In this document: positions 10,801 to 17,504 of the stretch, in pieces
Layout of the letters: every line of letters starts with the position of its first letter
How positions within the stretch are numbered: the stretch's first letter is position 1
The notes under the pieces: generated by a model
Database searches by the model: none
Told to the model about the DNA's origin: nothing
Seen by the model: the letters and a program-made list of their open reading frames with translations, nothing else
Position numbers and translations under genes: made by a program
Origin: Akkermansia sp.
GTDB taxonomy: Bacteria; Verrucomicrobiota; Verrucomicrobiia; Verrucomicrobiales; Akkermansiaceae
Length of the DNA: 64,000 bases
Reading direction: 5' to 3'
Assembly: GCA_017546445.1 (NCBI GenBank)
Contig: JAFYWX010000046.1
Location: forward strand, 1 to 64,000

Positions 10801-11638
10801 TGATGCTGATCTGCACGTGGATGTTTCCAAGGGCGGGCGCGTGGTCATCAGCGGCGAGGCTGCCGTTTCCGGCGATATTACTGTGGCCGCTTCGGGCCAC
10901 CTTGGTGTGGCTGACAAGCTCATGATTAAGGATTGGGCGGGGGCGCAGGCTACCGGTGTGCAGATTTCCAGCCGCAATGGCAGTGCCGATGCTGCTATTG
11001 CTGGCGGAAGCAAGCTGGCCTGGGTAGAGGGTACCGCCCAGATTCACGGCACGGGTACCGCCCCGGCTCAGGTAAGCAATGCGCTGGTGGAACTGTATGA
11101 TGGTGCCACGCTCAGCCTCCGCAATGTCATGCTGGGCAGTGATTCCCAGATTAAGACGGTAACGGAGGCCGCTTCGGCCACTATCAGTGCTTCCAACGTA
11201 GGCCTGCATGTGGTGACCCCGGGTACGGCTCTGAGTCTCAGTGCTGACCAGTCGCTTACCTTGTCCGGCTCGGACGAGAGCTACACGCTCCAGGCCGGCA
11301 GCCAGGTGCTGAGCATCACCACGGATGTGCTTGCCGGCAGCCTGACTCTGACCGGTGAGAGCCTGATGGTGAGTTTCGATGGGTATGACCTGGCTGCATA
11401 CGATGCCGTGCAGCTTCAGTTCAGCGAGGGAGTGACGGTGGATTCCGCCATGCTGGTGACTGGCCAGGCCCAGGTGGAGCAGGGTACTGCACCGCAGATG
11501 ATGACCGGCTGCTATGTGACCAGCGGCAATGTGGGCTCTATCGTGTTCCTCCTGAATCACAACGTCCCGGAACCCTCCACCAGCACGCTCAGCCTTCTGG
11601 CTCTGGCCGGCCTTGCTATGCGCCGCCGTCGTCGCTGA
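4835..11638 (+). CDS. Giant PEP-CTERM surface protein with N-terminal S6-type serine peptidase domain
   Basis: A 2267-residue secreted protein. Residues 1-24 form a signal peptide; the start at MKLHLPLFLRS is preferred because an upstream in-frame start adds a non-signal segment. Residues about 30-310 look like a chymotrypsin-fold S6 peptidase (IgA1 protease, Hap, SPATE): YIATVSHNG gives His106, QADFKLTRLSKIVTDV gives Asp158, and NSGDSGSPVW gives Ser260. Spacing is close to Hap and EspP. The rest is repetitive beta-helix sequence rich in G, N, S and T, including autotransporter-associated beta-strand (PATR) units such as GTLTLTGENTFTG near residue 770. The end reads VPEPSTSTLSLLALAGLA plus five basic residues, a PEP-CTERM sorting tail. 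No outer-membrane beta-barrel is present. It probably acts as a surface-anchored or released protease; the substrate is unknown. Confidence 0.85.
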   Translation: MKLHLPLFLRSSLLSVLALAPVWGGTLSSEVDLQVYADFGQNRGRYSTSNVNALLQELNKNGVTISYNNGAADYTLEHGMISFDSRQENDGPSAAVCYNYIATVSHNGVQKPYFSYLELGEANSIRYMGIEYRYPNYFDNGTAGAFIHSAPSEVFQADFKLTRLSKIVTDVTTSNLYSSDKLTYENVYGELLYRSGGGYSDVYNPETGVDTGIERCITGAIQQIDGLGKTQNGNFWMGHTADGWDVTVDPLPFGVNSGDSGSPVWIWDDEAKEYRYVAAVALQDDNLANGTSKGNLDFAAQVVESYDRTIATASGKIILGQTAQTDVTISQDAVSTTLWKGEATDAQGNVLASYTGVQKGLNTWNDMAAIRDLDNWYARTQDYLNAGQNNTTEGRLDYADLFMTDNLVFQATDNASYEVVLSGDIDLGIGYTEFSRGNQAAASYTIKGDGYLDSAGYVIGEGVDVFLQLVSDDKTRELRKIGAGNLHLEGTGNNDVMLNLGGAGKTYLNQKEGYAAYNVLANNGSTVVLEGGVSQIKRDFTFGNGGGTLDFHGHSWTEGAEGNFSLKALTQDAIIANYKSGTTSDVTFTTGGTFLGSFRDAADAALKVHYAGTGTWTLNSIHTNLSNAASGLSVDSGKVVLVGTNTEHAAGNLAGTSKPWNNADDWHYADAGMNVEVQNGAVFELGSHARLTGTVTVNEGGTYIMREGVQNRYEYIEGGYKLEDTYAISAFYGHKDDTVLNGAMQIVFSEGTSSNLTYAGNISGTGSLMVNTAGGTLTLTGENTFTGAKELQQGHVIADNVAALGAGAGWQIAEGATLTVQSGLNAGNILSLVDASSSSGLLALGNDVEHAVDLPGSQLILGAESGKTVRYGDASETIHSPRLGGGGGTLEVHGSLAVSDLVLGRAGERGVVRLVNENNALTGTITMLGQVALDATSAAIGGAKVQLGYGSGMMLREAAQNIRGKLTADSSGSFLLDYYTAESVDMSGTSSLSLSAAGEAVYAGTINISSSDTYRLGGFIGSLSLSNNAALKGGNALMVDAKGTTGGRVVLAAQSAYTGAVTVQDGSGNGTGKVTLGFSENNALTSASGTTVNRGGVLDIGSTTQTLRNLQVNEGGLLTSAVGGTLVFDMQSEKFQYGSMRLDNAEKTGSANLVLASADNEWNLFTVKQGTLFTRVDNSLSATGITRVESGATLNLNTWDGNGFRTRTMHGNIQLGNGANMTTGSGNFDVTLTGSFGVDAGGRANMTGGKWILTGGNYNQDGGTIAFASSELCLSSASAQRIGGTVSVESDTRFYSSEGNSDMLKQFSHINIAAGKKLTLDENHWNTIWRVDSLTGSGNIEWISDTTHWSTARVILGGSGEYSGNITVNRNYNVGDRTHQAFLEIAGEKAVSGAVINLNGGSSSSVISLALNAAEVQMGGLNGNAHSHVMAGAAVASAASSSAPVSSGSAALILNGSGNYTFSGQLGHENDTAAKSVSLVMNGTGSQTINGSMAVLNDVQALQGTLNVTPSSLRVMGNLAVGKDATLNLGSYRYSLDSGKSLTISGTGATLHAGLDLNGGSLIFDAAALDQTGFDLGGALSASSGAVIHFTGLTTTLDGQSFTLTTGDWSGVLNTLSSADLIFMRADFTTNASGNLVVSFARNGYLWNGTDSAWTWSTSAFSTDTSAPNANSNVVFSDAAAKTTVNVDGYVSASSLYFENSSKDYQLSDVGGSKIVTNTIVQIGSGKTTIAPWTVIKSGVDVQAGTLVLDDADFDGSGAVISVADGELSLKLGEKETVSSLVLKDGAHFKLSGNRVLTVSNGVQKNIAGTVKMSAYGSSSITDNKSDYAVNGGSLHIGSAEADGSVILKSVSLQNGGELHVAGGYLGLENGITAGAGQSTVHVDGGNLVLSKDYVISGVSEGGSLDINVRNGGLYVAGISTKSANIKLQEGGVLASSAYESLISQYACDIELSGNATVSDSMYRLMNAKVSTTSAVGNIDLSGKISSSGDADLHVDVSKGGRVVISGEAAVSGDITVAASGHLGVADKLMIKDWAGAQATGVQISSRNGSADAAIAGGSKLAWVEGTAQIHGTGTAPAQVSNALVELYDGATLSLRNVMLGSDSQIKTVTEAASATISASNVGLHVVTPGTALSLSADQSLTLSGSDESYTLQAGSQVLSITTDVLAGSLTLTGESLMVSFDGYDLAAYDAVQLQFSEGVTVDSAMLVTGQAQVEQGTAPQMMTGCYVTSGNVGSIVFLLNHNVPEPSTSTLSLLALAGLAMRRRRR

Positions 11639-11698
11639 GACGATTTACGAATGGGTAGCGAAAGCAAGAAATGAGGATTTGCGAGATCATAAATCTGT

Positions 11699-11868
11699 CG
11701 GAGCACGGGACTCTTGTCTCGACGAAGCCCACAAGGGTGGAGACGGAAGTCCCGAAAATATAACCGGTGAGGGACTAAAGTTACTTCGCTCCGAAAAATA
11801 CAGCAGCTCGCCCTTTGATTTTGTGCAGCCGCACCGGGAAATTAGATTGATTTCGGTGCGGGTTCTGC
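11699..11868 (+). ncRNA. Candidate structured RNA in the 314-bp gap 11639-11952
   Basis: Two nested stem systems are visible. Outer CGGAGC (11699-11704) pairs with GCTCCG (11788-11793). Inside, CGGGACT (11706-11712) pairs with AGTCCCG (11748-11754), GTCTC (11716-11720) with GAGAC (11740-11744), and CCC with GGG around an ACAA loop. A separate hairpin follows, CCGCACCG (11829-11836) with CGGTGCGG (11854-11861), reinforced by AAAT/ATTT inside and GCAG/CTGC outside. The gap has no convincing gene. The strand is assumed. It may be a leader of the next gene, an independent RNA, or the relic right end of an IS200/IS605-like element. No named RNA family was recognised. Confidence 0.35.
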
Positions 11869-11952
11869 TAAACTCAATATAAGCATGGATTCCGCAGCAT
11901 GGATGCGGCGGAAAATACGTCATCATATCATCTCTTGTTCCCAATTAGAACG

Positions 11953-14900
11953 ATGAAGAGCTTGTCCCCGTTACTGCTGGTTATGAGCAGCCTTCCGTTG
12001 GCTGCTGCTGAAAGTGATTTCAGTGCGCTGGTTCACCACTGGAATTTCGATGAAGGCCGTGAATGGCATCGAATGGCTTTCCCGTACCAGTCGGATGCCA
12101 AGGTGGCGCACGATAGTGTGGGTGCTCTCGATTTGAAAATCCCGGGAAAGGATAAGGATGAAACCTGGGCTTCCGGTCGTCAGTATTCCGGTGTGCGGCT
12201 GAATACCGGTGGCCTGGCTGTATCTGGCGGTATTGATTCGATGAAGGAGAGCTTTACCCTTTCCTTCTGGCTGAAGATGGGCAAGACCCAGGGTGTTGTC
12301 ATTGGCGATAAAAAGCAAGTAGCCCTTGGCGTTGTGGACGCTAGTGGCTGCCTCGGTGTCGTGCTGAACGATAAGACCTGCATGAAATCCGCAGACCCGG
12401 TAACAGACGAAAAGTGGCATCACTTTGTGATTACCCGCAATGCCAGGAGTGGTAATATGCGCTTGTTCGTGGACGGAAAGCTGGGGAGCATCTTCACCGG
12501 CCCCACGGGTGAACTCGAGAGCAGCTACACGAAGTTCGGCGTATCGCCCAGGAAGAAGAAATTCCAGGCTGTGTTGGATCAGGTGCATGTCTTCAACAAG
12601 GAAATTCAGGAGGATACGGTGAAGGCTCTGTATGATAACCATGCCCCCAAGGTGTATGACCAGGAGCATCTGGTGGACCACAAGGCGACTACGCGTACGG
12701 GCAGTATCCTGCATCTCTATGCCCATGATAACGAGATGGCCAAATTGAGCGTCTCCCGCCATTCGCAGGGTAAGTACGGCACGGTGGAAAGCGTGGGTGA
12801 TGGCACCTTCGATTATACCCCAGGCAAGAAATTCAAGGGCAGCGATTCTTTTGAGGTGGAGGTGACAGACGGTCGCGGCGGGTTCTGCCGCGCGGAGATT
12901 CGCGTGCGCGATTATCGCTATATCGAAGGGCCGCTGGTTGATACCTTCACCTATACCTGCAATCTGCCTGACCTGCCGGAGGCTGAGTCCAAAAGTCAGC
13001 ATCGTAAACCGATGCGTATCAAATTGCCGCGCAAGAAGCTCCCGGATTTGCTGGTGGAGGGCAATTCGCGCATCTGGTACTATGCTAACCAGTCTGCAAA
13101 GGGTAAGATGAAGTTTGCGGCCCCGGTTGAGATAAAGGATGCGAGCGGCAAGCCTCTGCCGGCGGAGGGGGCCGCCATGCTGCGAGAGGATACGATGGTA
13201 CTGCGCCAGAACGATGGTACCCTTCAGCTGGGCAAGCTGAAGAAGTCCGGCTCATCTTTGAGCATCACGCCGGGCGATGTGCTCAAGAATACAAAGGGGG
13301 ATGCATTCAAGCTCAACGCGCGTTTCTTTGTGTTTGTGGACTATGACCTGGACGGCAAGAAGGATTTGATTCATGGCGGCGGCAACGGCATGACCTGTTA
13401 CCTCAACAAGGGCAATAACCAGGTGCCGGTGCTGGCCGAGGAAAGCCTCGTGGTGCATGAGGAATCATACAGCATCTACCCAGGCCTGGGTGATCTGGAT
13501 GGCGATGGCCGCGTCGATTTGCTGCATGGCAATAACTGGGGGCGTCTCCACATGTGGTCTGCCAGTGCAGAGGGCGAGAATATCAAGCACAAGCGCAAGC
13601 ACCAGACGCTTACCCTGAAGGATGCGCCGCAGGATAATTTCCTCCGCCAGCTGAATGGCACCAACCTGTTGGCCGAAGACCTGGACGGCGATGATGTGCC
13701 CGACCTGGTTATCGGCGGCAGCCTTGGTAGCGTCGTGGCCATTGCCCGCGGTGTGGATCCGAACTCCCGCAGGAACAACCTGAAGAAGATTGAGAAGGAA
13801 ATTTACAAGGATGCCGAAAACAACCTGGCCGCCAGGTTGATGGCTAATGACCAGGCGTTGCTGAAACGATACAAGAGCCTGATGAGTGAGTGGATTGCCT
13901 GGGCAACCAAGCAGAACACGCCTGCTGCTCGTGAGGCTGCCTATAACATGCTCAAGAAGCATATTGCGAAATATCCCTTCCTGAAGCGCCAGTATCTGGA
14001 TTCTGCCTGGGTGAAGAAGGATAAGAAGACCGGCGAGATTGTGGAAGTCGGCCCCATGCATCATGTTCCCGGTATCTTCACGCAGAACTGGATTGTGCTG
14101 CACCAGCTTATGCCGGATTCTGCAGAGCACCGCCAGGATGTGGCCGATACCCTGGGCATGAAGGGCCTGGACCGCGAGCAGTATCTGACGACCGGTCTCC
14201 CGCTGGCAGATAACAACCACTGCAGTGAGGGCCAGCTGCTCTCCATCCGCGATTTCATGGTGCGCCACCCCCGCATCCTTTTCCCGGATGACCACTTGTC
14301 CATCGACCAGCATTTCGGCGATGGGCGCGATGCCATGTGCTATATCTTCCGTTCCAACAAGAATACCTTTGGTTCTGAAATCGGTGGCTTTGTCAATGAA
14401 ATGGCTGGCGATATGGTTAAGGCCGCGGAGGAGTGCCTGGAAGGCCCGGGCTCAGCCAATGGCGACTACTTCACTCTGGTGATGGCGCATGAGGTCTGCC
14501 ACTCTCTGGATGGCTATGTGCACAACCTGCCGAATCAGGACCTGAAGCGCCGCTGGGGCGATGTCATCGTCTACGCCGGCAACAATGGCGGCGCGGTGGA
14601 CCTGGTGGCAACTGGCAAGACCGGCTGGTTCGATGCCGGCCAGACGCAGGAGAAATTCAAGGCTGCCGGCCTTTGGGATGGCACCGGCAAGTGGAATGAG
14701 GTCTGGGACGAGTACTGGGCGAAGAAGTGCCCGTACAATGAAAAGGCCTTCATGCGTGGCAACACCGGCTGGTTCATCTATGCCCCGCAGGAGACCCTGG
14801 CCACCCAGGCAAACCACCACTGGCCGCGCTCCGAGGCTCGTCTCATTGGTGCCATCCTGCGCTACAAGATGGGGTATAAATCGCCCATCAACGAGGTGGT

Positions 14901-15165
14901 GCATTATCTGGATGTGCTCTCTGCCGGCATGAACAAGATTCACATGTACCACACCAGGACTTCGCATGAAACGAAGAGGGTGGAATACATCTCCGACCCC
15001 GCCTGGCTTGTGCGCAATGATAAGGGCTATATCACAGATGTCACCCTCGCTGGCCGCACCTACAGCTTCGAGGTAGACGAAAATGGCCGCACTGTGGGCA
15101 TCAAAGCCAATCCCTTCGATAAGAAGCTCGATGAGCTTGCCAAACAGCTGAAGCCTAAGAAGTGA
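11953..15165 (+). CDS. Secreted LamG/FG-GAP protein with metalloprotease-like domain
   Basis: A 1070-residue protein. The start ATG at 11953 gives a clear signal peptide (MKSLSPLLLVMSSLPLAAA). Residues about 25-215 form a LamG/concanavalin-like domain. Residues about 225-320 resemble a cadherin-like/VCBS module (DGTFDYTP, GSDSFEVEVTDGRGG). Three FG-GAP-like calcium loops follow at about 460-600 (DYDLDGKKDL, LGDLDGDGRVDL, EDLDGDDVPDL). The C-terminal part carries a zincin motif, HEVCHSLDGYVH at residues 846-857, giving His846, Glu847 and His850. A possible third ligand, Glu947, sits in APQETLAT. The pattern recalls anthrax-lethal-factor-like gluzincins (HExxHxxDxY, then an E about 50-100 residues later) more than metzincins. 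It is probably an exported peptidase acting on host or mucus proteins. Family assignment is uncertain. Confidence 0.75.
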   Translation: MKSLSPLLLVMSSLPLAAAESDFSALVHHWNFDEGREWHRMAFPYQSDAKVAHDSVGALDLKIPGKDKDETWASGRQYSGVRLNTGGLAVSGGIDSMKESFTLSFWLKMGKTQGVVIGDKKQVALGVVDASGCLGVVLNDKTCMKSADPVTDEKWHHFVITRNARSGNMRLFVDGKLGSIFTGPTGELESSYTKFGVSPRKKKFQAVLDQVHVFNKEIQEDTVKALYDNHAPKVYDQEHLVDHKATTRTGSILHLYAHDNEMAKLSVSRHSQGKYGTVESVGDGTFDYTPGKKFKGSDSFEVEVTDGRGGFCRAEIRVRDYRYIEGPLVDTFTYTCNLPDLPEAESKSQHRKPMRIKLPRKKLPDLLVEGNSRIWYYANQSAKGKMKFAAPVEIKDASGKPLPAEGAAMLREDTMVLRQNDGTLQLGKLKKSGSSLSITPGDVLKNTKGDAFKLNARFFVFVDYDLDGKKDLIHGGGNGMTCYLNKGNNQVPVLAEESLVVHEESYSIYPGLGDLDGDGRVDLLHGNNWGRLHMWSASAEGENIKHKRKHQTLTLKDAPQDNFLRQLNGTNLLAEDLDGDDVPDLVIGGSLGSVVAIARGVDPNSRRNNLKKIEKEIYKDAENNLAARLMANDQALLKRYKSLMSEWIAWATKQNTPAAREAAYNMLKKHIAKYPFLKRQYLDSAWVKKDKKTGEIVEVGPMHHVPGIFTQNWIVLHQLMPDSAEHRQDVADTLGMKGLDREQYLTTGLPLADNNHCSEGQLLSIRDFMVRHPRILFPDDHLSIDQHFGDGRDAMCYIFRSNKNTFGSEIGGFVNEMAGDMVKAAEECLEGPGSANGDYFTLVMAHEVCHSLDGYVHNLPNQDLKRRWGDVIVYAGNNGGAVDLVATGKTGWFDAGQTQEKFKAAGLWDGTGKWNEVWDEYWAKKCPYNEKAFMRGNTGWFIYAPQETLATQANHHWPRSEARLIGAILRYKMGYKSPINEVVHYLDVLSAGMNKIHMYHTRTSHETKRVEYISDPAWLVRNDKGYITDVTLAGRTYSFEVDENGRTVGIKANPFDKKLDELAKQLKPKK

Positions 15166-15171
15166 GCCTCC

Positions 15172-15668
15172 AATTTCGCGGGCCCCGCCCGCGAAATTCT
15201 CTCTGTGCAGCAGAAATTTTCTCAGCTCCCCGTTCAGGGAGCTGATTTGTTAGGTACATGTGGTGCAGAAGCACATGAGCCCCAAAGAATGTAGCGTCAA
15301 ATGGGAGTTTGTCGGGCTGGAACAGCTCGTCGTTGCTGCGGTGTAAACGCAGCAATTTAGACCACTTTCAAGTGGATTTAGATGCCTCGTAAGAGGCAAT
15401 TTCATCTGCCAAAGGCAGATTTCGCTGCAGCTCATCAAGAGCTGCAATGCAGGTGAAATTAGTTCCTGCGGGCCATAGGCCCGCACTATCTCTAAACAAC
15501 TTGCATTGCAGGGCAGAATGCCCTGCAGAGAAATTGCGGGCAGAAGCCCGCAATGAAACCCGCCACTATCGTGACGGTCTAAATCCGGTTATCACCGGTC
15601 TAAATTGCCCGGCTTCTGCCGGGCAGTGTTTCAGCCCCACAAATCGCTTTAGCGGATAAAGAGGGGGC
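15172..15668. repeat. Array of about 15 consecutive hairpins with non-identical stems
   Basis: Perfect or near-perfect inverted repeats lie back to back: 15172-15198 (12-bp stem), 15222-15245 (9), 15257-15277 (6), 15333-15355 (8), 15362-15375, 15383-15398, 15404-15420, 15426-15446, 15467-15485 (8), 15507-15527 (8), 15533-15554 (9), 15561-15576 (one mismatch), 15585-15598, 15606-15625 (8) and 15634-15668 (nested). Loops are 3-7 nt (agaa, tatc, gtaa, ttca). The short spacers share ATTTAGA, or its complement TCTAAAT in the right half, or AAATT. Each stem sequence differs while the fold is kept. No coding frame fits. The first hairpin may also terminate the metalloprotease transcript. The 626-bp gap 15166-15791 contains nothing else except the recJ promoter and flanking repeats. 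Confidence 0.85.
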
Positions 15669-15739
15669 AGGCTCCAAAACGGTGTTGATAATGCAGTCAA
15701 TTGTGAAATCCTTGGGACAGCACACATGTGGTGCAGAAG
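15256..15739 (+). repeat. 16-bp direct repeats bracketing the hairpin array
   Basis: ACATGTGGTGCAGAAG occurs exactly at 15256-15271 and again at 15724-15739, spanning hairpins 4-15. Both copies can form a small hairpin with flanking bases. They may mark the ends of a mobile or recombining unit. No target-site duplication could be established. Confidence 0.6.
15272..15316 (-). repeat. Dispersed repeat, copy 1
   Basis: Read on the minus strand this 45-bp stretch begins CCCGACAAACTCCCATTTG. It matches 34 of 45 positions with the plus-strand copy at 18495-18539, with the best match over the first 34 bases. It lies at the left edge of the hairpin array. Confidence 0.55.
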
Positions 15740-15755
15740 TGTCTGTTATTATCTC

Positions 15756-15785
15756 TTGACGCCAAGGGGAAGGAAATGATAGAAT
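15756..15785 (+). promoter_or_regulatory. Promoter for recJ
   Basis: TTGACG (15756-15761), an 18-bp spacer, then TAGAAT (15780-15785), ending 6 nt before the recJ ATG. A transcript would start at or next to the start codon (leaderless). Confidence 0.6.
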
Positions 15786-15791
15786 CCTGCC

Positions 15792-17504
15792 ATGAGTACA
15801 AAGTTCAGTTGGGAATTACGCCCCCTGGACGGAAGTGTAGACTTTGGAGAGGAACTGAACGCGCAGCTGCCGCTGCTGGTTCGAAAGTTGCTGGCACAGA
15901 GAGGAATTTCCGGTCGGGAACGGGCACTACGATTCCTGAAACCAAGGCTAGCGGATCTAGGAGACCCTTTTGCCTTGCGGGAGATGGATGCAGCCGTTGA
16001 GCGCATCTTCCGCGCGGCAGACAACGGCGAGCACGTCTGCATCTATGGCGACTATGATGTGGACGGCGTGAGCTCTGTCACGCTTCTGTATACCATTTTG
16101 CGGGCCTATGGCATCCGCACGGATTACTTTATACCCGTTCGGACCCGCGAGGGGTATGGCCTGAGCGAGGAAGGCATGGCAAATGCCATTGCGAAGTGTG
16201 GCGAGACCCCCGGCCTGATTATTGCCGTGGACTGCGGCACCTCCTCGGTGGAGGAGGTAGCCTGGCTGCAGGAGCAGGGGATTGATGTGGTGATTCTGGA
16301 CCACCATGAGGCCAGCACCCAGGGGCGTCCGCCTGCCGTGGCCGTGGTGAATGCCAAGCTGGAGGAAGACAGCCCCTTCACCTACCTGTGCAGCGCCGGT
16401 GTTGTGTTCAAGCTGGCCCATGCCATGCTGAAGGAACGCCGCCTGCCTAAGTTTGACCTGAAGCAGTATCTCGATGTGGTGGCCATTGCTACCGTGGCGG
16501 ATATTGTGCCGCTTGTGGAAGAAAACCGCCTGCTTACGCGGCATGGCCTGCGGGTCATGGAGTCCGGCGGCAATATCGGCATTCAGGCAATCAACCGGGT
16601 CACGAATTTAAACCGTCGACCCAGTGCCAGCCATGTGTCATTCCGCATCGGCCCGCGTCTGAATGCCGCCGGCCGTATGGATAATCCGCTGGATGCGCTC
16701 AACCTGCTCATGACCCGCGATACCGCCGTGGCCATGGAGCTGGCAGAGCGGCTGGAGATGCACAACCGTGCCCGCCAGCAGGAGGAAGAGAAAATCCGCA
16801 ATGAGGCCATGGAAATGCTCTCGCATACCTTCTCACCGAAGCGCGACAGCGTGATTGTGCTGGGCTCCCGCACCTGGCATCCGGGGGTGGTGGGTATCGT
16901 GGCTTCTCTCCTCATGCGGCGCTATCATAAGCCCACCTTCGTTATTTCTCTGGATGAGAACGGCATAGGCAAGGGGAGTGGCCGCTCTATTCCCGGCGTA
17001 TCGCTGGTGCAGGCTATTCATGCCTGTGCCGATACCCTCATATCCGGTGGTGGTCATGATATGGCCGCCGGTCTGGTGATTCACGAGGATATGATAGATG
17101 CCTTCCGCGCCCGTTTCGATGCCTTTGTGAAGGAAAGCGTCGATCCGTCCAGGTTGACTCCGGTGTTGAATGTGGATGCCGAGGTGAGCTTCCCGGAACT
17201 CACTTTGGAGCTGCTGGATAGTTATGAGCTGCTGGAGCCGTTCGGTAACTCTAACCCGCAGCCGGTATTCATGAGCCGCAATGTGATGCTGACGGATGCC
17301 CCGCGCCACCTGCAGGGGAATCACCTGCGCCTTGGGCTGCGCCAGGGGAACTATGAGTGCGATGCCATGTATTTCAACGGCGGCTCGGTGAAGCTGCCCG
17401 ACCCTCCCTGGGATATTGCTTTCACCATTGACCGCAACGTGTGGCGAGGCCGGGTCAGCCTCTCCATTTCCATTCAGGATATTCGTCCTGCTGCTTCTGT
17501 ATGA
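15792..17504 (+). CDS. recJ: Single-stranded-DNA-specific exonuclease RecJ
   Basis: A 570-residue DHH-family 5'-3' exonuclease used in recombinational and mismatch repair. Phosphoesterase motifs are visible: YGDYDVDGVSSVTLL (motif I) near residue 83, IIAVDCGTSS, then VVILDHHEA (DHH motif) near 175. The DHHA1 nucleic-acid-binding part follows, with SGRSIPGVSLVQAI and SGGGHDMAAG near residues 400-425. The C-terminal OB-like domain completes the normal length. The stop codon overlaps the start of the next gene (ATGA), so the pair is translationally coupled. Confidence 0.95.
   Translation: MSTKFSWELRPLDGSVDFGEELNAQLPLLVRKLLAQRGISGRERALRFLKPRLADLGDPFALREMDAAVERIFRAADNGEHVCIYGDYDVDGVSSVTLLYTILRAYGIRTDYFIPVRTREGYGLSEEGMANAIAKCGETPGLIIAVDCGTSSVEEVAWLQEQGIDVVILDHHEASTQGRPPAVAVVNAKLEEDSPFTYLCSAGVVFKLAHAMLKERRLPKFDLKQYLDVVAIATVADIVPLVEENRLLTRHGLRVMESGGNIGIQAINRVTNLNRRPSASHVSFRIGPRLNAAGRMDNPLDALNLLMTRDTAVAMELAERLEMHNRARQQEEEKIRNEAMEMLSHTFSPKRDSVIVLGSRTWHPGVVGIVASLLMRRYHKPTFVISLDENGIGKGSGRSIPGVSLVQAIHACADTLISGGGHDMAAGLVIHEDMIDAFRARFDAFVKESVDPSRLTPVLNVDAEVSFPELTLELLDSYELLEPFGNSNPQPVFMSRNVMLTDAPRHLQGNHLRLGLRQGNYECDAMYFNGGSVKLPDPPWDIAFTIDRNVWRGRVSLSISIQDIRPAASV

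Noticed and set aside
11700-11870. RNase P RNA or tmRNA
   Set aside because: Fragments such as GAAAATATAACCGG recall RNase P, but the P4 core, size and tmRNA tag/acceptor ends are missing.
15172-15668. CRISPR array or tRNA cluster
   Set aside because: Palindromic units differ in stem sequence and spacing, there is no constant repeat and no cas gene; none folds as a cloverleaf.
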